From positions 1 through 29,643 of the forward strand of contig DIRK01000033.1 of NCBI GenBank assembly GCA_002427535.1: a stretch of 29,643 nucleotides of DNA. The letters run 5' to 3'. This DNA is from Mageeibacillus sp. UBA5438. Its GTDB lineage: Bacteria > Bacillota > Clostridia > Saccharofermentanales > DTU023. The position numbers and the translations under genes are program-made. Positions 1 to 8,837 of this stretch are shown here, in pieces. The notes under the pieces are model-generated. The model saw only the letters and a list, made by a program, of their open reading frames with translations. It was not told the origin of the DNA and searched no databases. How positions within the stretch are numbered: position 1 is the stretch's first letter; each line of letters starts with the position of its first letter.

Positions 1-1
1 C

Positions 2-1342
2 AAAGAAAGGGGCGTCACCGTCAAAGGTGAACTGGCGGCCGGTTTAACCACGTTTATGACGATGGCGTATATCTTGGCAGTCAACCCCGATATTTTGAGT
101 GTCACGGGCATGAATCCGGGCGGCGTTCTGATCGCGACAGCGCTGTCGTCCGCGATTGCATGCGTATGTATGGCGTTTTTTGCCAACCTGCCTTTTGCCC
201 TAGCACCAGGCATGGGATTGAACGCCTATTTTGCCTTTACCGTCGTTTTGCAGATGGGGTATTCATGGCAGTTCGCATTATTTGCCGTTTTTGTCGAGGG
301 TCTTATTTTTATCCTACTCTCACTGACCAATGTGCGTGAAGCCATATTCAATGCCATCCCACTGACGCTGAAACATGCGGTGGGTGCCGGTATCGGACTC
401 TTTATTGCATTCATCGGACTGCAAAACTCAGGCCTTGTCCAGGGCGATCCTGCGACGCTCGTCGCCTGTGTCCCATTTAAAGACGACATGACCGGTGTAG
501 GCTTGCTCTCGCTTCTGACCCTTTTGGGCGTTGTCTTGATCGGCGTTTTGGCCTACAAAAAAATCAAAGGCGCGCTGTTGATCGGAATGGTCGGCATTTG
601 GATTGTCGGCATTATTCTGCAGGCGGCCGGACTGTATGTTCCCAATCCTGAAATTGGACTATTCTCGCTTTATCCTGCATGGGGGCTGCCCGACTTTGCC
701 GGGTTCGGATCCCTTGTCGGACAGGCATTTAGTTCGACGGCATTTGAAAACTTCAATATTCCTGACTTCCTGATCATCATGTTCTCCTTCCTGTTTGTCG
801 ATATCTTTGACACACTCGGCACCTTGATCGGTGTCGCGGACAAGGCGGGCATGCTGGACGAAGAAGGAAGACTACCCCAGATTAAGGGTGCCCTGATGGC
901 TGACGCCGTCGGTACCGTAGTCGGCGCGGTGGTGGGTACATCGACCGTTACAACCTATGTCGAAAGTGCCTCGGGTGTTGCCGAAGGCGGCCGCACAGGC
1001 CTCACGGCCCTGACCACGGGTGTCCTTTTCTTATTAGCGATCATTCTCGCGCCGATCTTCATCTCGATCCCGTCCTTTGCGACATCTGCCGCATTGATTT
1101 ACGTCGGGTTCCTGATGCTGTCGTCGATTGTGAAGGTGGACTTCTCCGATATTTCAGAAGCCCTCCCCGCCTATGTCGCCCTGTTTGCGATGCCGTTCTT
1201 CTACAGCATCTCGCACGGCATCATGTTCGGAATCATCTTCTACGTCCTGATCAACCTGATCACGGGCAACACGAAGAAGATCAGCCCGCTTATGTACGTC
1301 CTGGCCCTCGCGTTCATCTTGAAGTTCGCGCTGCTCGGATAG
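2..1342 (+). CDS. NCS2-family purine (adenine/guanine/hypoxanthine) permease, 5' partial
   Basis: Multi-pass inner-membrane transporter of the AzgA/PbuG branch of the NCS2 family, which imports purine bases by proton symport. The open frame runs into the left edge: codons before the first ATG at 56 read KGELAAGLTTFMTMAYILAV, the family's conserved N-terminus, so position 56 is an internal Met and the true start lies outside the window; 446 codons are visible. Other family signatures are APGMGLNAYFAF, DIFDTLGTLIGVADKAGML and GTSTVTTYVESASGVAEGGR, the last being the conserved substrate-site region. About 12 hydrophobic segments are spread along the protein. It is followed by a strong terminator, so it ends its transcript. 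Purine permeases are often under a guanine riboswitch; any such element would lie outside the window. The exact base transported cannot be told from this sequence. Confidence 0.93.
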   Translation, partial: KERGVTVKGELAAGLTTFMTMAYILAVNPDILSVTGMNPGGVLIATALSSAIACVCMAFFANLPFALAPGMGLNAYFAFTVVLQMGYSWQFALFAVFVEGLIFILLSLTNVREAIFNAIPLTLKHAVGAGIGLFIAFIGLQNSGLVQGDPATLVACVPFKDDMTGVGLLSLLTLLGVVLIGVLAYKKIKGALLIGMVGIWIVGIILQAAGLYVPNPEIGLFSLYPAWGLPDFAGFGSLVGQAFSSTAFENFNIPDFLIIMFSFLFVDIFDTLGTLIGVADKAGMLDEEGRLPQIKGALMADAVGTVVGAVVGTSTVTTYVESASGVAEGGRTGLTALTTGVLFLLAIILAPIFISIPSFATSAALIYVGFLMLSSIVKVDFSDISEALPAYVALFAMPFFYSISHGIMFGIIFYVLINLITGNTKKISPLMYVLALAFILKFALLG

Positions 1343-1382
1343 CATCGATTTAACACATACAGTACGCCTCTGTGATGAAATG

Positions 1383-1407
1383 GCCCGGGCTTTTGGCCCG
1401 GGCTTTT
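1383..1407 (+). terminator. Rho-independent terminator after the purine permease
   Basis: The 8-base arms GCCCGGGC (1383-1390) and GCCCGGGC (1396-1403) pair perfectly around a 5-base loop and are followed by TTTT. It lies 40 bases after the permease stop and ends just before the next open frame. Confidence 0.85.
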
Positions 1408-1420
1408 CATGTCGTATAAT
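1393..1420 (+). promoter_or_regulatory. Candidate sigma-A promoter for the metallophosphoesterase, overlapping the terminator
   Basis: A perfect TATAAT lies at 1415-1420, with a weak -35 (TTGGCC, 1393-1398) 16 bases upstream inside the terminator hairpin. If used, transcription would begin near 1427, after the ATG at 1409, so translation would have to start at 1430 or 1442. The -10 is good; the -35 is poor. Confidence 0.35.
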
Positions 1421-1429
1421 CATTTCAAT

Positions 1430-2263
1430 ATGAATAGCTGGATGATCGCACTTCTGTCTCTCTTAGGCTTTGGCCTGTTATGCCTTTTGTACGGCTTTTG
1501 GATTGAGCCCCGCTGGGTCAAAGTGAGAAAGCTAGAGATAAACATTTCAAACGCTCACCCGGCCCGAGATCAGTCCATCCTCTTTTTTTCAGACCTTCAC
1601 GTCGGCGCGAAGACGACACCCCGAAAACTGCAAAAGCAGATGCGGCAAATCGCAAAACTAAAAGCAGACGCCATCCTTTTCGGAGGCGACCTCGTGGAAG
1701 AGAAAACACCTCTCTGGGATGAATCGTTCAAAGCGATGGTCATCGAGGCACTCTCCTCGCTTTCAGCCCCCCACGGGAAATGGGCTATTTTCGGCAACCA
1801 CGACGTGGAGGCACCACGCTATCGCTTATGGACCGAAGACGTGCTTCAAAAATCGGGTTTTGTCATGCTTGAAAATGAAGCGATCAGCCTTTTGGGAATT
1901 CCTGTATGGGGCTTTGGCAATACGCACCACACAGAAGCCTACTTCGACGAAAAACGCTTCAACGAAAGCGCACAGGCTACGGACGATTTCAAACTCTACC
2001 TTGTTCATGAATCGGACTGGTTCCCAACCCATAGGCCGGCCGAAGGGCCGGGACTTGTCCTGTGCGGGCACTCCCACTACGGACAGGTTACCCTCTTTGG
2101 ACTGCCGCTCATACGGCCGAAAGGCGCCAAGAAATACTGGCGGGGACACTATTCTTTAGCTCCCAACTTAGGCATGTTAGTCAGCGCCGGCCTTGGCACC
2201 GTGCATATCCATGCACGTTTTTTTGCGCGGCCGGATGTCATACGTTTATCGTTCAAGCGTTAG
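1430..2263 (+). CDS. Membrane-anchored calcineurin-like metallophosphoesterase (YkuE/YaeI-like)
   Basis: Two-metal phosphoesterase with an N-terminal membrane anchor. Counting from the ATG at 1430 (277 aa), residues about 4-25 form one transmembrane segment. The catalytic domain follows with the family's metal-ligand motifs in order: SDLHVG (D55, H57), GGDLVE (D87), GNHDVE (N123, H124) and CGHSHYGQ. This order is that of the YkuE/YaeI group; substrates there are uncertain, with phosphodiester or lipid-linked phosphate proposed. The frame is also open from an ATG at 1409, but that codon has no ribosome site and sits in the preceding terminator's T-tract. Starts at 1430 or 1442 fit the TATAAT at 1415 better. 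The gene ends 11 bases inside convergent hemZ with no terminator visible between them. Confidence 0.88.
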   Translation: MNSWMIALLSLLGFGLLCLLYGFWIEPRWVKVRKLEINISNAHPARDQSILFFSDLHVGAKTTPRKLQKQMRQIAKLKADAILFGGDLVEEKTPLWDESFKAMVIEALSSLSAPHGKWAIFGNHDVEAPRYRLWTEDVLQKSGFVMLENEAISLLGIPVWGFGNTHHTEAYFDEKRFNESAQATDDFKLYLVHESDWFPTHRPAEGPGLVLCGHSHYGQVTLFGLPLIRPKGAKKYWRGHYSLAPNLGMLVSAGLGTVHIHARFFARPDVIRLSFKR

Positions 2264-3761
2264 CCAAAAGCGTCTTCTTTTTTAAGATCTGCTCTTCCAC
2301 ACGATCGACATACAGCTTAATATCTTTTGGGTTGTGAACGCGCAATGCCTTCTGTTCATGGATCACCTTCGAGGAAGCCCCGCTCCCCAAGCCGATGACG
2401 GGCACCCGGTCACTCATCATGGCGACATTGTAAAGGGACGCGTGCCCTCCCCTTGTGAAGCCGGTATTTTCAAGCCCCGAACGGCAATTTTTTTGACGGT
2501 ACAGGTAATAAGGGCGATACCCCTCTTGCCTGAGGCGCTCATGGGCCACTTCCACGGCCTCTATCAAGGCGGGGTCGGGCAAAAGTGTGGCCCGATCGTC
2601 AAACATACGATCTAAGAAAGAACCGCGCTTTATTGCCAAAGCGTGAAGCGTAATACTCTCAGGACCCAGTGCGATGACGCGTTCAAGTGAGTCTAAGAAA
2701 GTGTCGGAATCTTCTCCCGGAAGCCCTGCGATCAGGTCCATGTTAATATCCATAAAACCCATCGAGCGCGCTAAATGAAAAGCAAGAATCGTTTGTTCAA
2801 CCGTGTGGTGACGACCGATGCGCCTTAAGGTTTCATCTTGCATCGTCTGCGGATTAATACACAATTTATGAAAGCCGAACGCTTTTGCAATTAATAGTTT
2901 CTCGCGATCAATGGTGTCAGGGCGCCCCGCTTCCATCGTTTTTTCAACGTTCTCTGCGAAAGGCACATGCTGTAGTACCTCTTCAAGATAACGCCTGAAA
3001 AGATCGGCAGGGAGGCTTGTAGGCGTCCCCCCGCCGTAATAGACCGCTCGGATTTTGCCTTGAAACGTCCCATCGAAAACACCTTCCGATTCACGGATCA
3101 CTGCGTTAACGTAAGACTCAAGCGCATTCTTTTGCCTCGTGGCATCCTGCGTGATAAAGCTGCAATAAAGGCAGCGGCTGGGGCAAAAGGGTAGCCCCAC
3201 ATAGAGCATGGATTCATGTTCATGAATTTTGTCTAAGATTTTTTCTTCCGCCAAGGCAGTCCGAACGGCAAGGCGCGCCTTTTGCGAAGTAAGGCGCCAA
3301 TAACCTTCAAGTTCTTCCGTGGCCTTTTCCTCATCCATCCTTTGCAGCGCATCCAGCGCGATTTGCGTCGGGCGCACACCGGTCAATGAGCCCCAGGGAA
3401 ATGAAATGTCTGTGGCGGCAGATAAGACGACATAAAGCTGCCGTTTCAACACACGTCGGATATCGTGCAGGGCAACCTGCTCATCGATCTGTTTTACTAA
3501 GTTGTGTTCCCCCTTTTTTGCTACCGCGAAGACCGAAGTATTGACATGGGTCGTTGTTTCTGAAAAGCCGCGACGTGAACCTTTACGCGCTTTTGCGGCG
3601 ACAATAGGCGGAGTGACTTCGGAAATCACATGAAGCGGACGATCACAGGGGGCTTCATAAAGACCTGTTTCATTTACATTGACATCCCCGAAAAAAGCGC
3701 GGGCGACATCGCACATCGCAGCCCATTCCCGGTGACCTAAAATCTCAAATACAACCGGCAT
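2253..3761 (-). CDS. hemZ: HemZ-type radical SAM protein (oxygen-independent coproporphyrinogen III oxidase-like)
   Basis: Cytoplasmic radical S-adenosylmethionine enzyme of the HemN/HemZ family, linked to anaerobic conversion of coproporphyrinogen III. The iron-sulfur motif CPSRCLYC (C193, C197, C200) is preceded by YVGLPF, as in HemN-like proteins, and YYGGGTPTSL near residue 255 is the SAM-binding glycine motif. The roughly 180-residue segment before the radical SAM core and the total of 502 aa match B. subtilis HemZ (about 500 aa) rather than HemN or HemW. No other heme gene is in the window, so true oxidase activity is not certain; several HemN relatives have other roles. The start at 3761 has only a weak purine-rich site (AAAGAAAC). 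It lies 9 bases after the DUF1624 gene and is probably co-transcribed with it. Confidence 0.9.
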   Translation of the reverse strand: MPVVFEILGHREWAAMCDVARAFFGDVNVNETGLYEAPCDRPLHVISEVTPPIVAAKARKGSRRGFSETTTHVNTSVFAVAKKGEHNLVKQIDEQVALHDIRRVLKRQLYVVLSAATDISFPWGSLTGVRPTQIALDALQRMDEEKATEELEGYWRLTSQKARLAVRTALAEEKILDKIHEHESMLYVGLPFCPSRCLYCSFITQDATRQKNALESYVNAVIRESEGVFDGTFQGKIRAVYYGGGTPTSLPADLFRRYLEEVLQHVPFAENVEKTMEAGRPDTIDREKLLIAKAFGFHKLCINPQTMQDETLRRIGRHHTVEQTILAFHLARSMGFMDINMDLIAGLPGEDSDTFLDSLERVIALGPESITLHALAIKRGSFLDRMFDDRATLLPDPALIEAVEVAHERLRQEGYRPYYLYRQKNCRSGLENTGFTRGGHASLYNVAMMSDRVPVIGLGSGASSKVIHEQKALRVHNPKDIKLYVDRVEEQILKKKTLLANA

Positions 3762-3770
3762 GCTGTTTCT

Positions 3771-4598
3771 TTAACCGAAAATTCCCGCTTTACCCAAAAG
3801 CCAAAGCGTAAATAAAATGATGGGCTGATGCGCAAAATAGACCCATAGCGAATGGCGCCCTAAGAAACGGATAGGACGCGTCAAGCGATAGAACAGTCCT
3901 TCTTCTTTTGCAAGCGGTAACCCGGGCGCATAGAGCGTGTGGCCGATGGCGGCGCCGATGAGGAAGCATCCGAGCCATGGGAAAAGCGGCATCTGATCCA
4001 AAACATGCGCATTGGCCGCGGATCCGAGCATGATAAGGAAGGGATTGTTGGACCACTGGGGCAATACAGGTTCGATCATGGGGGCGATGAAGATGCCTAT
4101 GCTACCCAAAATAATGAGCACGCCCGTGAAGTAGTGTGGCTGGTAAACCGTTTCCTTCGGCTTGTCCTGAGGCCGTGGAAACTGTCTGGGAATCCACTCC
4201 TGCCTTTCAGCCCATTTTTCGACCGCGGCGTAGACAACCGTCGACAGGGCGACCACATGGATGACATTAAAGAGGATTATGCCGACATCGATAAAACCGT
4301 CCACAAAAATCGTGAGTGCCGTGGCCGCGATACTGAATAAGACCATTCTGATTCCGCGTTTCATGCTGTTTCTGGAAAACCGGGAGCTGATGCCCGACAC
4401 GCCCAAGAATACAGCCAGCACAATCGGCCTTCCCACCTGATAGAACCAATAGTCGTATTGGAATGCGACGGCTTCCACGCCGTGGATATCGTAGAGATCT
4501 CCAATCGTATGGTGGAACATCATGAGGCAGAGCGCGATGCCTCTTAGTAGATCAATTTCAGGAATACGCCGTCTTTTAACCAGCAACTCGCCATTCAT
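3771..4598 (-). CDS. DUF1624 (heparan-alpha-glucosaminide N-acetyltransferase-like) membrane protein
   Basis: Polytopic membrane protein of 275 aa with roughly seven hydrophobic segments. The N-terminal signature RIPEIDLLRGIALCLMMFHH (residues 11-30) is that of the DUF1624/HGSNAT-catalytic family, in which a membrane histidine moves an acyl group from acetyl-CoA to a sugar. The length fits the short bacterial members. Near the C-terminus, GRHSLWVYFAHQP resembles the last helices of the related acyltransferase-3 group. The start is supported by GGAG 12 bases upstream of the ATG, and a good promoter lies at 4643-4671. hemZ follows directly. The acyl acceptor cannot be inferred; acetylation of a cell-surface sugar is only the family-based guess. 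Confidence 0.82.
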   Translation of the reverse strand: MNGELLVKRRRIPEIDLLRGIALCLMMFHHTIGDLYDIHGVEAVAFQYDYWFYQVGRPIVLAVFLGVSGISSRFSRNSMKRGIRMVLFSIAATALTIFVDGFIDVGIILFNVIHVVALSTVVYAAVEKWAERQEWIPRQFPRPQDKPKETVYQPHYFTGVLIILGSIGIFIAPMIEPVLPQWSNNPFLIMLGSAANAHVLDQMPLFPWLGCFLIGAAIGHTLYAPGLPLAKEEGLFYRLTRPIRFLGRHSLWVYFAHQPIILFTLWLLGKAGIFG

Positions 4599-4642
4599 AG
4601 AGCATCTATCTCCGCTTGTCGGTCCAAATCAATATTGCTTTC

Positions 4643-4671
4643 ATTTTAAAACAAATCGTCCCGGCTGTCAG
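4643..4671 (-). promoter_or_regulatory. Promoter for the DUF1624-hemZ operon
   Basis: On the minus strand, CTGACA (complement of 4666-4671) is followed after 17 bases by TAAAAT (complement of 4643-4648). Each hexamer is 5/6 to consensus and the spacing is ideal. It sits between the ppdK terminator and the DUF1624 start. Confidence 0.7.
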
Positions 4672-4700
4672 ACCGTGACCCTCTATCTTTGTATAGTAAA

Positions 4701-4730
4701 GCGGCCCCAAAGGGTTTCCTTTGGAGCCGC
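4701..4730 (-). terminator. Rho-independent terminator of the ppdK operon
   Basis: The arms GCGGCTCCAAAGG and CCTTTGGGGCCGC (minus strand) form a stem of about 12 pairs with one mismatch and a 4-base loop, followed by TTTACT. It lies 30 bases past the ppdK stop and closes the long minus-strand operon. Confidence 0.85.
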
Positions 4731-4759
4731 AAGTGTCAATACCGAAACGATACGCGTAT

Positions 4760-7387
4760 TTATTTCTTGCGCGGATACCTCAAAGCAGACTGCGCGGCGG
4801 CAAGTCTTGCGATCGGCACGCGGTACGGTGAGCAGGACACATAGTCCAGTCCGATGATCTGGCAGAATTCAATCGATGAGGGTTCTCCGCCGTGCTCGCC
4901 GCAGATGCCGAGCTCAAGCTCGGGCTTTGTTTTGCGGCCGAGCTCAACGGCGCTGCGCATCAGCTGACCGACGCCTACGCGGTCAAGACGGGCCGTCGGA
5001 TCGACCTCAAAGATACCCACTTGGTAATACTTTTCGAGAATCTTGCCGGCGTCATCGCGGGACAGACCGTAGGTCATCTGCGTTAAGTCGTTCGTACCGA
5101 AGCTGAAGAAATCAGCCTCACGTGCCACTTCATCCGCCGTCAGGCAGGCGCGCGGGATCTCAATCATGGTACCGACCCAGTAATTCAGATCCTGACCGGA
5201 CTCTTTGATCAGGCGATCAGCGGTGGAACGGATGAAACCGTTCAGGTATTCAAGCTCCTTCACTTCACTGATCAGGGGGACCATAATTTCGGGCAAGACT
5301 GTGATGCCTTCCTTTTGGGCTTCCAACGCTGCCCCGATAATCGCTTCCGTCTGCATCTCGGCAATCTCCGGATAGCTGACCGCCAAGCGGCAGCCCCGGT
5401 GACCGAGCATGGGGTTCAGCTCGTGGAGTTCGGTGATGATCTCCTGCAAGCGTTCATAGGTAAGGCCAAGCTCTTCGGCCAATGCTTTGACTTCGGGTTC
5501 TGCCGTCGGCAGGAACTCATGCAAAGGCGGGTCGAGCAGGCGAATGATGACCGGCAGGCCGTCCATGACACGGAAAAGACCCAGGAAGTCTTCCTGCTGC
5601 ATGGGCTTGATCTTGGTTAAGGCTATTCTTCTGTCTTCTTCGGTTCTCGCGACGATCATCTGACGGAACAAGAAAACGCGATCCGCCTCAAAGAACATGT
5701 GCTCTGTACGTGTGAGCCCGATTCCTTTGGCGCCGAGATCGCGGGCAACTTGCGAGTCGTGCGGTGTATCCGCATTGGCCCTCACCTTCATCTCGCTGAT
5801 CTCATCGGTCCAGTCCATAATCGTCTGGAAGTTACCGGACATCTCAGCGTCAACCGTCGGGATGCTGCCTTCGTAAACAAGCCCCGTGGAGCCGTCCAGC
5901 GAGATGAAATCGTCCGCGCCGTACACTTTTCCATCGATGGTCAGCGTTTTGTTTTTCTCACTGATCAGGGCCTCCGAACAGCCCGATACACAGCATTTGC
6001 CCATACCGCGCGCCACAACCGCCGCGTGGGACGTCATGCCGCCGCGCGAGGTCAGAATGCCTTCGGCGGCCGCCATGCCCTGAATGTCCTCAGGGGAGGT
6101 CTCTTCGCGGACCAAGATCACAGGGCGCCCCATCTCCTTGGCTTCGGTGGCCTGCTGCGCGGTAAAGGCGATCTGCCCGGTCGCCGCGCCCGGGGATGCC
6201 GGGAGACCCTTTGCCACATGTTTTGCAGCCGCTAGCGCATTCGTGTCAAAGGCGGGGTGCAAAAGCGCGTCAAGCTGCTGCGGGTCAATGCCCAAAAGCG
6301 CTTCTTCGCGTGAGATAAGACCTTCGGCGACCATGTCAACCGCGATCTGCAAAGCCGCCATCGCCGTCCTTTTGCCGTTTCTTGTCTGAAGAATGAAAAG
6401 CTTCGCATTTTCAATTGTGAATTCAAGATCCTGCATGTCACCGTAGTGGCGTTCTAAGTCATGCGCGATCTTAAAAAATTGTTCGTATACTTCGGGCATC
6501 TGCTCTTCTAAGTGATCGATTGTGAAGGGCGTCCGGATGCCCGCGACGACGTCTTCACCCTGAGCGTTCATCAGGTATTCGCCGTAGAGTTTATTTTCAC
6601 CGGTGGACGGGTTTCTCGAGAAGGCGACGCCTGTGCCGGAGTTTTCTCCCATGTTGCCGTAGACCATCTCCTGCACGTTCACCGCGGTGCCCCAATGTGA
6701 GGGAATATTATTCATCTGGCGGTAATAAACCGCGCGGTCGGTGTTCCATGAGCGGAACACGGCTTCTGTCGCGAGAATGAGCTGCTGCTTGACATCCTGC
6801 GGGAACGATTCGCCCTGTTCTTGTTGGTAAATTTCCTTGAATTTTGCGACGATGCGCTCGAGGTCATCATCGTTCAGATCGAGATCGTTCGTGATCCCGC
6901 GCTCTTTTTTCACTTGATCAAAGAAATTTTCAAAGTATGAACGGGGGATGCCCATCACGACGTCTGAAAACATCAGGATGAAACGGCGGTAGCTGTCAAA
7001 AACAAAACGATGGTTGCCGGTCAACTCAGTCAAACCTTCGGCCACTTCATCATTCAAGCCAAGGTTCAAGACCGTATCCATCATGCCCGGCATCGACGCG
7101 CGCGAACCCGAACGAACAGACAGCAAGAGGGGGCGTTCCGGATCGCCGAACACCTTCCCTGTCGCCTCTTCAAGTTCTTTAAGTGAATTGAAGATCTCTT
7201 CGGTAATCTCAGGCGCAATGCTTTGGCCATCACTGTAATAGCGATTGCAGGCTTCAGTTGTCACCGTGAAGCCATTTGGTACAGGCAGTCCCAATCCGAC
7301 CATCTCAGCCAAATTAGCGCCTTTTCCACCCAAAAGCTCACGCATCGAGGCGTCGCCTTCGGCAAACATATAGACGTATTTCGTCAT
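4760..7387 (-). CDS. ppdK: Pyruvate, phosphate dikinase
   Basis: Interconverts pyruvate, ATP and phosphate with phosphoenolpyruvate, AMP and pyrophosphate; in anaerobes it often runs toward pyruvate in glycolysis. The protein is 875 aa, the usual length. The N-terminal ATP-grasp domain opens with GGKGANLAEM. The phosphohistidine swivel domain has GGMTSHAAVVARGMG with catalytic H454. The C-terminal PEP/pyruvate barrel has FGTNDLTQMTYGLSRDD and LGICGEHGGE with catalytic C829. These match His455 and Cys831 of the Clostridium symbiosum enzyme. The frame is open back to 7432, but the start at 7387 is set by GGGAGG 8 bases upstream and by the family N-terminus MTKYVYMFAEGD. It follows glyS by 31 bases and ends the operon. 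No PDRP regulator gene is nearby. Confidence 0.97.
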   Translation of the reverse strand: MTKYVYMFAEGDASMRELLGGKGANLAEMVGLGLPVPNGFTVTTEACNRYYSDGQSIAPEITEEIFNSLKELEEATGKVFGDPERPLLLSVRSGSRASMPGMMDTVLNLGLNDEVAEGLTELTGNHRFVFDSYRRFILMFSDVVMGIPRSYFENFFDQVKKERGITNDLDLNDDDLERIVAKFKEIYQQEQGESFPQDVKQQLILATEAVFRSWNTDRAVYYRQMNNIPSHWGTAVNVQEMVYGNMGENSGTGVAFSRNPSTGENKLYGEYLMNAQGEDVVAGIRTPFTIDHLEEQMPEVYEQFFKIAHDLERHYGDMQDLEFTIENAKLFILQTRNGKRTAMAALQIAVDMVAEGLISREEALLGIDPQQLDALLHPAFDTNALAAAKHVAKGLPASPGAATGQIAFTAQQATEAKEMGRPVILVREETSPEDIQGMAAAEGILTSRGGMTSHAAVVARGMGKCCVSGCSEALISEKNKTLTIDGKVYGADDFISLDGSTGLVYEGSIPTVDAEMSGNFQTIMDWTDEISEMKVRANADTPHDSQVARDLGAKGIGLTRTEHMFFEADRVFLFRQMIVARTEEDRRIALTKIKPMQQEDFLGLFRVMDGLPVIIRLLDPPLHEFLPTAEPEVKALAEELGLTYERLQEIITELHELNPMLGHRGCRLAVSYPEIAEMQTEAIIGAALEAQKEGITVLPEIMVPLISEVKELEYLNGFIRSTADRLIKESGQDLNYWVGTMIEIPRACLTADEVAREADFFSFGTNDLTQMTYGLSRDDAGKILEKYYQVGIFEVDPTARLDRVGVGQLMRSAVELGRKTKPELELGICGEHGGEPSSIEFCQIIGLDYVSCSPYRVPIARLAAAQSALRYPRKK

Positions 7388-7418
7388 CCAAAATCCTCCC
7401 AATAATTGTTTTATGCCT

Positions 7419-8813
7419 CTAGGGCAGGTCAAATCTGCCTTTGAAATATTCCACTAACTGATCCATGGGCAGCCGGACCTGTTCCATCGAATCACGCTCT
7501 CTTACCGTCACCGCATGATCTTCCAGCGACTCAAAGTCAAAGGTCACGCAGTAGGGTGTTCCGATCTCATCTTGACGGCGGTAGCGGCGTCCGATGGATT
7601 GCCGATCGTCGTATTCGCAAAGATAATGCTTCACAAGTTCGTTGTAGACCTCTTGTGCGCCGTCTTTCAATTTGTTGGAGAGCGGCAGCACTGCGATCTG
7701 CACCGGTGCGAGGCTGGGCAAGAAGCGCATGACGGAGCGTATCTCCCCGTTATCTAACACTTCCTCGTCATAGGCCTCCGACATGATCGCCAGCACCAGC
7801 CGGTCGACACCCAGAGAAGGTTCCACAACATAGGGGATGTATTTTTCATTTTTCTCGGGATCAAAATAGCGCAAATCTTCTTTTGAATGCTCGATATGTT
7901 GCTTCAAATCGTAATCGGTCCGATCCGCGATTCCCCAAAGCTCACCCCAGCCAAAGGGGTAAAGGTATTCGATGTCCGTTGTCGCGAGAGAATAAAATGA
8001 CAGCTCCTCTTTGGTGTGATCTCTGAAACGAAGATGCTCTTGAGGGAGCCCCATATCGATCAGCCAGTCTTCACAAAAGCTGCGCCAATATTCAAACCAT
8101 TCTAAGTCCGTACCCGGTTCACAGAAAAATTCGAGCTCCATTTGCTCGAATTCTCGTGTGCGAAAAATAAAGTTGCCGGGCGTAATCTCGTTTCGGAACG
8201 CTTTACCGATTTGCGCGATGCCAAAAGGAATCTTGCGCCTTGAGGTTCTTTGCACATTTCTGAAGTTCACAAAGATACCCTGTGCGGTTTCCGGACGCAG
8301 ATAAAGCTGCGACAAATTATCCTCTGTGACGCCCTGGAAGGTTTTAAACATCAAATTGAATTTTCGCACGTCCGTGAAGTCGTGTTCGCCGCAGGACGGG
8401 CAGGGAATTTCATGGTCGCGCACATAATTCAAGTAGGTTTCATTGTCCCAGCCGTCGACATGGAGCTCAATGTCACGTGACTTGTTCCAATCATCGATCA
8501 TCTGATCCGCTCTAAAACGACCGCGGCATTTTTTACAGTCAATCATAGGATCCGAAAAGCCGCCCACGTGACCTGAGGCCTCCCAGACCGAAGGGTTCAT
8601 CAGGATCGCCGCGTCGATCCCCACATTCAAGGGGCATGTTTCAACAAAACGGCGCCACCAGGCTGCTTTGATTCTTTGTTTAAGTGTTGATCCGTAAGGG
8701 CCGTAATCCCATGAGTTGGCAAGTCCGCCATAAATCTCTGAGCCCTGATAAATAAATCCTCTGTTCCCGCTTAAGGCGACAATTTTCGCCAGCGCGTGTT
8801 GTTCCTTGGCCAT
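7419..8813 (-). CDS. glyS: Glycyl-tRNA synthetase, homodimeric class II
   Basis: Charges tRNA-Gly with glycine in the cytoplasm. This is the single-chain dimeric form (464 aa, close to other Clostridia) rather than the alpha2-beta2 GlyQ/GlyS form. An insertion has two cysteine pairs, C93/C96 and C138/C141, a probable zinc site. Class II motif 2 is seen in IGKAFRNEITPGNFIFRTRE (202-221), followed by FEQMELEFF, and motif 3 in GVDRLVLAIM. The C-terminal anticodon-binding domain covers about 370-464. AGGAGA sits 5 bases before the ATG. Many glycyl-tRNA synthetase genes have a glycine T-box, but here the gene is 24 bases behind rpoZ with no room for one, so expression should follow the operon and the promoter near 9400. 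Confidence 0.97.
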   Translation of the reverse strand: MAKEQHALAKIVALSGNRGFIYQGSEIYGGLANSWDYGPYGSTLKQRIKAAWWRRFVETCPLNVGIDAAILMNPSVWEASGHVGGFSDPMIDCKKCRGRFRADQMIDDWNKSRDIELHVDGWDNETYLNYVRDHEIPCPSCGEHDFTDVRKFNLMFKTFQGVTEDNLSQLYLRPETAQGIFVNFRNVQRTSRRKIPFGIAQIGKAFRNEITPGNFIFRTREFEQMELEFFCEPGTDLEWFEYWRSFCEDWLIDMGLPQEHLRFRDHTKEELSFYSLATTDIEYLYPFGWGELWGIADRTDYDLKQHIEHSKEDLRYFDPEKNEKYIPYVVEPSLGVDRLVLAIMSEAYDEEVLDNGEIRSVMRFLPSLAPVQIAVLPLSNKLKDGAQEVYNELVKHYLCEYDDRQSIGRRYRRQDEIGTPYCVTFDFESLEDHAVTVRERDSMEQVRLPMDQLVEYFKGRFDLP

Positions 8814-8837
8814 TCAATCTCCTGTTCGCTAGGGGCG

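Noticed and set aside
5699..6235. Plus-strand open frame of 178 codons opposite ppdK
   Set aside because: It lies opposite the catalytic swivel domain of ppdK, and its Arg/His-rich translation resembles no protein family.
4760..7432. Longer ppdK reading frame starting at 7432
   Set aside because: The extra 15 codons overlap the glyS stop and lack family similarity; a strong ribosome site marks the ATG at 7387.
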